A stretch of DNA of 9,207 nucleotides. Source: an uncultured Veillonella sp. Its GTDB lineage: Bacteria > Bacillota > Negativicutes > Veillonellales > Veillonellaceae. Of this stretch, positions 5,583 to 9,207 are shown piece after piece. The stretch covers positions 1 through 9,207 of the forward strand of contig CAJZEE010000079.1 in NCBI GenBank assembly GCA_915066865.1, read 5' to 3'. Both the position numbers and the translations under genes were made by a program. Under the pieces are notes generated by a model that had not been told where the DNA came from, searched no databases, and saw nothing but the letters and a program-made list of their open reading frames with translations. The number at the start of each line of letters is the position of its first letter. Within the stretch, counting starts at the first letter, position 1.

Positions 5583-6443
5583 TTATCCCAAAATACCAGA
5601 TTTAAGAATGAGGCGTACCGCCAATGCAAAGACAGCTATGCTCATGAGGGCGAGGATAGCTTTTGCTTTGAGACGTTTTGCAATACGAGCACCTACTTGA
5701 GCACCAAAGATAGCGCCAATACTAGTAGGGATAGCAATACTAAAAATGATGTGGCTTTCAATTAAATGTGTAATAACCCCCACCGTTGTTGATACGGCGA
5801 GAATAGATTGACTTGTAGCCGTTGCCATATGGGTAGGAAAGCCCATGAGATAAATCAAAGCCGGCACATGGATGAGGCCACCACCGATACCAAAGATACT
5901 CGAAATAAAGCCAACAAAAAAGCTAATACTAATACCGATAGATTTACTATAGCTCAACTGCTCAAGAGTAAGGCTTTCTTCCTTTCTTTCCCCTTTTCTA
6001 AAATTTTTAAAACCAATCAATACGGATGCACACAGCATAAAGCATCCAAAGGCAAACATAAAGCCTTTACCAGAGAACCATCCAGACATTTGGGCACCTA
6101 AAATAGCCCCCGGAAAGGTAGCAAGACTAAAGATGATAGCAGCGTTAATGTATACCTTTTTTTGCTTAAGATAAGCTATAGATCCAGAAATGGCGTTACA
6201 CATAACAGAAAAAAGCGATGTTCCTACGACCATAGATGGAGACCACTCTGGGAACCAGTACATAAAGAGAGGCACAAACACAAGGCCCCCACCGGCACCG
6301 ATGATGGTGCCAATCATAGCTGCTAAAAAGCCAACTATGGTAAAGAATATATAGAATACCACTATATTATCAATCACATTAAAACCTCCCATGCCGTTTG
6401 AATTATTGTTTCTCCATATATACAAAGGATAATCCCGTGTCAT
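5583..6443 (-). CDS. TauE/SafE-family membrane anion exporter
   Basis: This 286-residue protein belongs to the TauE/SafE family (formerly DUF81). These are inner-membrane transporters linked to export of sulfite, sulfoacetate and other small organosulfur or organic anions; the substrate cannot be told here. Two homologous halves are visible, each opening with a glycine-rich motif: IGAGGGLVFVPL at residues 48-59 and FGIGGGLIHVPAL at 184-196. About eight membrane segments are expected, with a charged cytoplasmic loop (FRKGERKEES, 148-157) between the halves. Length is typical, apart from a polar extension of about 20 residues at the N-terminus. The ATG is supported by AGGAG at 6453-6457, 9 nt upstream, which overlaps the stop codon of the CLC gene and implies coupled translation. 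It is the second gene of that operon. Confidence 0.88.
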   Translation of the reverse strand: MTRDYPLYIWRNNNSNGMGGFNVIDNIVVFYIFFTIVGFLAAMIGTIIGAGGGLVFVPLFMYWFPEWSPSMVVGTSLFSVMCNAISGSIAYLKQKKVYINAAIIFSLATFPGAILGAQMSGWFSGKGFMFAFGCFMLCASVLIGFKNFRKGERKEESLTLEQLSYSKSIGISISFFVGFISSIFGIGGGLIHVPALIYLMGFPTHMATATSQSILAVSTTVGVITHLIESHIIFSIAIPTSIGAIFGAQVGARIAKRLKAKAILALMSIAVFALAVRLILKSGILG

Positions 6444-6455
6444 CTACTAACACTC

Positions 6456-8000
6456 CTAATTAGATTGAAAATACGCCTTCGCGGCTTTCAATCGGCCACG
6501 CTCACAAGAGACTTGTAATTCATCCCCTGGTTCGAGTTTTACATCGCCTAATGGCACAATGTAGGTACCATTACGGCGAATACTTACGATCAATGTACCA
6601 TCTGGTAATGCCAAGTCTTGTAACTGTACATCCGTATAGTTTGCCACCACAGGCACCTTCGTTTGAAAGAAGGTTTGCACCGATTCTAGATTGCTTTGAC
6701 CACTCATGGCTTGCAACAAGGAATCGTAAATCGGCGGTTCTTTTAAAAGATCCGCCACAAGATAGGCCACTAGCGTAACGGTACCGATAGCATAAATATT
6801 AGAGAAACTATTCGTCATTTCAAGGACGAGCAAAATCGCCAAGATGGGAGTACGCATAGCTGCGGCCAACATCCCTCCCATGGCACAGATAACGAACTGT
6901 GGTACAAAATCAGGAGAAATAAGTCCTAAGGTTGAAAGTAAGCTTTCACAAAAAGCACCTGTTGCAGCACCAATTACGAGCATGGGCAAAAATATGCCCC
7001 CTTGAGCACCACTGCCATAGCAGAAGGTGGTAAGTAAAATCTTGCCTAATACGATGCCACCTAAGAGCAATACGCCATGAGATTGAAAGGCAAGCTGACC
7101 CACAAGGTCATTGCCCCCACCCAAGAGGAGCTGCGAATCAAAGCCAATGGCCGCCACCGCCACAAAGGTAAGGGCTAATTTCAAGAATCGAGAACATTTG
7201 AGCCAGTCAAAGAACCTCTTGAAAGCAAAAATCATACGGCAAAATAACACGCCACATAGCCCCATGATAACACCAACCATGAGCAGTATCGGGAAATATT
7301 CAAGAGGAACCCCTGAGGTCACCGTAAAGCCCAGCGCTGGTGTAAGTCCAAAGATACTAACTGTAATATAGTTAGAAATCAAAGTTGCCACGAAGGTTGG
7401 TACAACGAGATACGGATAAAAGCTTTTATGTACCTCTTCAAAGACGAACATCGCCCCCGATACGGGCGCACTAAAGGCAGCTGTTAAGCCTGCCCCAGCA
7501 CCTGCGGATGTCAAAATACGCTGTTCTCGTAGTCCCGAATTCATCCAGTAGGACACAATCTTCCCAGCAGAGCCGCCAATCTGTACGGCTGGCCCTTCAC
7601 GACCTACGGAAAATCCTGCAAAGCCGGTCAGTACGCCACCAATCATTTTAGATACTAGTGTCCGATAGGGCTTCATATCAAAGAGACCTAACATCTCTCC
7701 TTCAATTTGCGGGATACCAGAACCACCAGACAATGGGGCCCATGCGAGCAATCGATCTACAATAAACGCAAAAATGACCATTACCACAAGCCAACCTATG
7801 GCCCATTCCATAGTAATATCATCCATCAAATGCCACCTGATATGCTCTGATTCAAGTATCAAATAGCGGTATGATGCCCCAAAAAAACCTGCAATCACCC
7901 CAACAAGAGCACCCTTTGCAATGAGTTCCGTTAAGAGCACTCGATTCATGGACATATCTGCCAAGGTAGAACTACGCTTATTAAATTTCCATAATTTCAT
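6456..8000 (-). CDS. CLC-family chloride/proton exchanger with C-terminal RCK_C domain
   Basis: This 514-residue CLC protein has all the classical selectivity motifs: GSGIPQ (93-98), GREGP (133-137) with the gating Glu135, and GGIFLP (334-339). It also has the tyrosine of EPPIYDSLL (Tyr425), matching the chloride-binding Tyr445 of E. coli ClcA. The EE pair at 188-189 matches the proton-pathway glutamate (Glu203 of E. coli ClcA), so it should be a 2Cl-/H+ antiporter rather than a channel. It is not a fluoride CLC, which would have an altered GREGP region. Residues about 447-512 form a TrkA-C/RCK_C domain, often ligand-binding, giving possible regulation. The start at 8000 has AAGGAGG 5 nt upstream. 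An in-frame ATG at 8069 lies only a few nt from the predicted transcript start and is less likely; using it would give 537 residues. The TauE/SafE gene follows in the same operon. Confidence 0.9.
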   Translation of the reverse strand: MKLWKFNKRSSTLADMSMNRVLLTELIAKGALVGVIAGFFGASYRYLILESEHIRWHLMDDITMEWAIGWLVVMVIFAFIVDRLLAWAPLSGGSGIPQIEGEMLGLFDMKPYRTLVSKMIGGVLTGFAGFSVGREGPAVQIGGSAGKIVSYWMNSGLREQRILTSAGAGAGLTAAFSAPVSGAMFVFEEVHKSFYPYLVVPTFVATLISNYITVSIFGLTPALGFTVTSGVPLEYFPILLMVGVIMGLCGVLFCRMIFAFKRFFDWLKCSRFLKLALTFVAVAAIGFDSQLLLGGGNDLVGQLAFQSHGVLLLGGIVLGKILLTTFCYGSGAQGGIFLPMLVIGAATGAFCESLLSTLGLISPDFVPQFVICAMGGMLAAAMRTPILAILLVLEMTNSFSNIYAIGTVTLVAYLVADLLKEPPIYDSLLQAMSGQSNLESVQTFFQTKVPVVANYTDVQLQDLALPDGTLIVSIRRNGTYIVPLGDVKLEPGDELQVSCERGRLKAAKAYFQSN

Positions 8001-8005
8001 AACAT

Positions 8006-8012
8006 CCTCCTT
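8006..8012 (-). promoter_or_regulatory. Ribosome-binding site deciding the CLC start
   Basis: AAGGAGG on the minus strand, 5 nt before the ATG at 8000, is a near-perfect anti-16S match. The competing ATG at 8069 has only AGGA, and that lies upstream of the predicted transcription start. Confidence 0.75.
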
Positions 8013-8079
8013 AGCAGTGACCAAAACCAACCGTTCCTCTGCCGACATAGGTCTACACGAACTATGCATTCATATCCTT

Positions 8080-8108
8080 AGTATACTTATGTAAACCACC
8101 ATTTTCAA
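8080..8108 (-). promoter_or_regulatory. Sigma-A promoter of the CLC-TauE operon
   Basis: On the minus strand, TTGAAA (8103-8108), a 17-nt spacer and TATACT (8080-8085) form a good housekeeping promoter. The transcript should begin near 8073, giving a leader of about 73 nt before the CLC start at 8000. I saw no fluoride-riboswitch core in this leader. Confidence 0.7.
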
Positions 8109-8194
8109 GAAAGGATTACGTATAAAAATAGCATTCTCACGGAACACAAGATCAAAGGTCCGAATCACAAAACAATAGATAGCGCTTTAAACAC

Positions 8195-8230
8195 AAAGCT
8201 AGCCACCTCTAAAAAGAGATGGCTAGTTTT
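8195..8230 (-). terminator. Terminator downstream of fucO
   Basis: The arms 8199-8210 (CTAGCCACCTCT) and 8215-8226 (AGAGATGGCTAG) form a 12-bp stem with a 4-nt loop. The single mismatch on the plus strand is a G-U pair in the minus-strand RNA, so the hairpin suits transcripts coming from fucO. Flanking A and T bases extend it (8195-8197 with 8228-8230). It also separates fucO from the CLC promoter. Confidence 0.8.
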
Positions 8231-8240
8231 GTTAAGCAAG

Positions 8241-8265
8241 TGTGTAAATGTATTTTCTTTACACA
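8241..8265. repeat. 8-bp inverted repeat between fucO and its terminator
   Basis: TGTGTAAA (8241-8248) and TTTACACA (8258-8265) are perfect complements with a 9-nt spacer. It lies between the fucO stop codon and the terminator hairpin. It may form a weak mRNA hairpin that protects the 3' end. A protein-binding site is possible, but nothing here shows it. Confidence 0.45.
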
Positions 8266-8298
8266 TTCGGAGGCATTTGAAATATGTAAAGACGCTAA

Positions 8299-9178
8299 TT
8301 AGAATATGGATTCATAGATACCGATTATTTCTTCTAAAGAGGCATCCCGTGGGTTACCAGGTGTACATGCATCGCTGAAAGCAGAATCAGCGAGGAATGG
8401 AATGTCTTCCCGTTTTACGCCTGCTTCGCTAAGAGATTTAGGAATACCTACGTCATCAGCTAATTTCTGAATTACGTCGATAGCCGCTTGACGATAGGTT
8501 GCTTCATCCATAGCATCTACATTAGGAACGCCCATAACGCGAGCGATTTCACGATATTTTTCACCTGTAGCAGGGGCATTGAATTTCAATACTGCTGTTA
8601 ACAACATCGCACAAGCCTTACCATGAGGGATATCGTACACAGCACTTAATGGATGAGCCATGGAGTGAACAATGCCGAGACCTACGTTGGAGAAGCCCAT
8701 ACCCGCGATGTATTGACCTAAAGACATAGCTTCACGGCCTGCATAATCGCCAGCCACAGCGCTACGCAAGGAACGACCAATGATTTCGATAGCTTTCAAA
8801 TGGAGCATATCAGTTAGCTCCCACGCACCTTTTGTGATATAACCTTCTACGGCGTGTACGAGGGCATCCATACCTGTGGCAGCGCAAAGACCTGTTGGCA
8901 TAGACGCGGACATATCAGGATCCACGATGGCAACGATTGGAATATCATGAGGATCAACACAAACGAATTTGCGGTTCTTTTCAACATCTGTAATAACATA
9001 GTTAATAGTAACCTCTGCTGCCGTACCAGAGGTAGTAGTAACAGCGATGATTGGCAAGCACGGATTCTTAGTAGGCGCTAAACCTTCTAAGCTACGTACA
9101 TCAGAAAACTCAGGGTTCGTAATAATGGTAGCAATCGCCTTGCTTGTATCGATTGGACTACCGCCACCAACAGCAACG
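8299..9178 (-). CDS. fucO: Lactaldehyde reductase / 1,2-propanediol oxidoreductase, 5' end missing
   Basis: This is an iron-dependent group III alcohol dehydrogenase that interconverts lactaldehyde and (S)-1,2-propanediol with NAD(H). It is cytoplasmic and follows fucose and rhamnose breakdown. About 293 C-terminal residues remain of a family length near 383; the start lies beyond the contig. The NAD-binding GGGSPIDTSK loop comes first. Metal ligands are present in TGMDALVHAVEGYIT (Asp and His) and in the two histidines of GIVHSMAHPLSAVYDIPHG. These equal Asp196, His200, His263 and His277 of E. coli FucO, with a constant offset. Long stretches such as DVRSLEGL, EVTINYVITD, RKFVCVDPHDIP and GQYIAGMGFSNVGLG agree with E. 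coli FucO as I remember it. An apparent start codon at 9195 is inside the adapter, so residues encoded there are artefacts. The gene is followed by its own terminator. Confidence 0.92.
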
Positions 9179-9207
9179 AGATCGGGAGAGCACACGTGTG
9201 AACTCCC
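9179..9207 (-). other. Sequencing adapter remnant (not biological)
   Basis: AGATCGG then AGAGCACACGT and TGAACTCC match the Illumina adapter at about 26 of 29 positions, in the opposite orientation to bases 1-31. Native DNA ends at about 9178. The adapter happens to keep an open reading frame with fucO and supplies a false GTG start. Confidence 0.95.

Noticed and set aside
8000..8073. A fluoride riboswitch in front of the CLC gene
   Set aside because: The leader lacks the conserved core and pseudoknot pattern, and the CLC protein has the chloride-type GREGP and GSGIP motifs rather than those of fluoride CLCs.
1..9207. Terminal inverted repeats of a mobile or linear element
   Set aside because: Both ends are the same Illumina adapter, and no transposase or telomere protein is encoded.

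Overview
The window is a short, gene-dense bacterial contig with a low-to-moderate GC content. Both ends are sequencing-adapter remnants, so it is probably one contig of a metagenome or draft assembly. The gene content suggests a lactate-using anaerobic Firmicute of the Negativicutes, Veillonella-like. It has a large FAD/Fe-S D-lactate-type dehydrogenase, a FucO-type lactaldehyde reductase, strong AGGAGG ribosome-binding sites and AT-rich spacers. The genus is an inference that could only be settled by a homology search.

Left part (32-2261, accessory in character). A complete hicAB toxin-antitoxin pair lies on the plus strand. It faces a minus-strand pair made of a TPR lipoprotein followed, 2 nt later, by a small membrane protein of unknown function. 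Divergent to the lipoprotein is an unannotated 35-codon ORF (1869-1976, TTG start) that looks like a type I toxin of the Fst/Ldr-like family. Its surroundings have the architecture of that family. There is an extended -10 promoter and a 5' hairpin hiding the Shine-Dalgarno. Two short sequences around the start codon are repeated, in the same order, beyond a bidirectional terminator. A convergent extended -10 promoter would make a ~70-nt antisense RNA. I consider this the most notable item in the window. It is followed by an array of degenerate 22-bp tandem repeats (2120-2240).

Middle part (2262-5582). A 940-residue flavin/iron-sulfur oxidoreductase on the minus strand is most likely a D-lactate or other D-2-hydroxyacid dehydrogenase. 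A 498-bp AT-rich spacer precedes it, carrying a weak promoter candidate, two copies of a TTATGCATAA palindrome and the terminator of the next operon.

Right part (5583-9178). A minus-strand operon runs from a good promoter (TTGAAA-17-TATACT, 8080-8108) through a CLC-type chloride/proton exchanger with a C-terminal RCK_C domain. It continues, coupled at the stop codon, into a TauE/SafE-family anion exporter. Upstream is the 3' part of fucO with its terminator, cut off by the contig end.

Metabolically, the dehydrogenase and FucO both handle C3 hydroxyacids or aldehydes, and the CLC-TauE pair is an anion-export unit. The left third carries two unrelated toxin-antitoxin modules within 2 kb.
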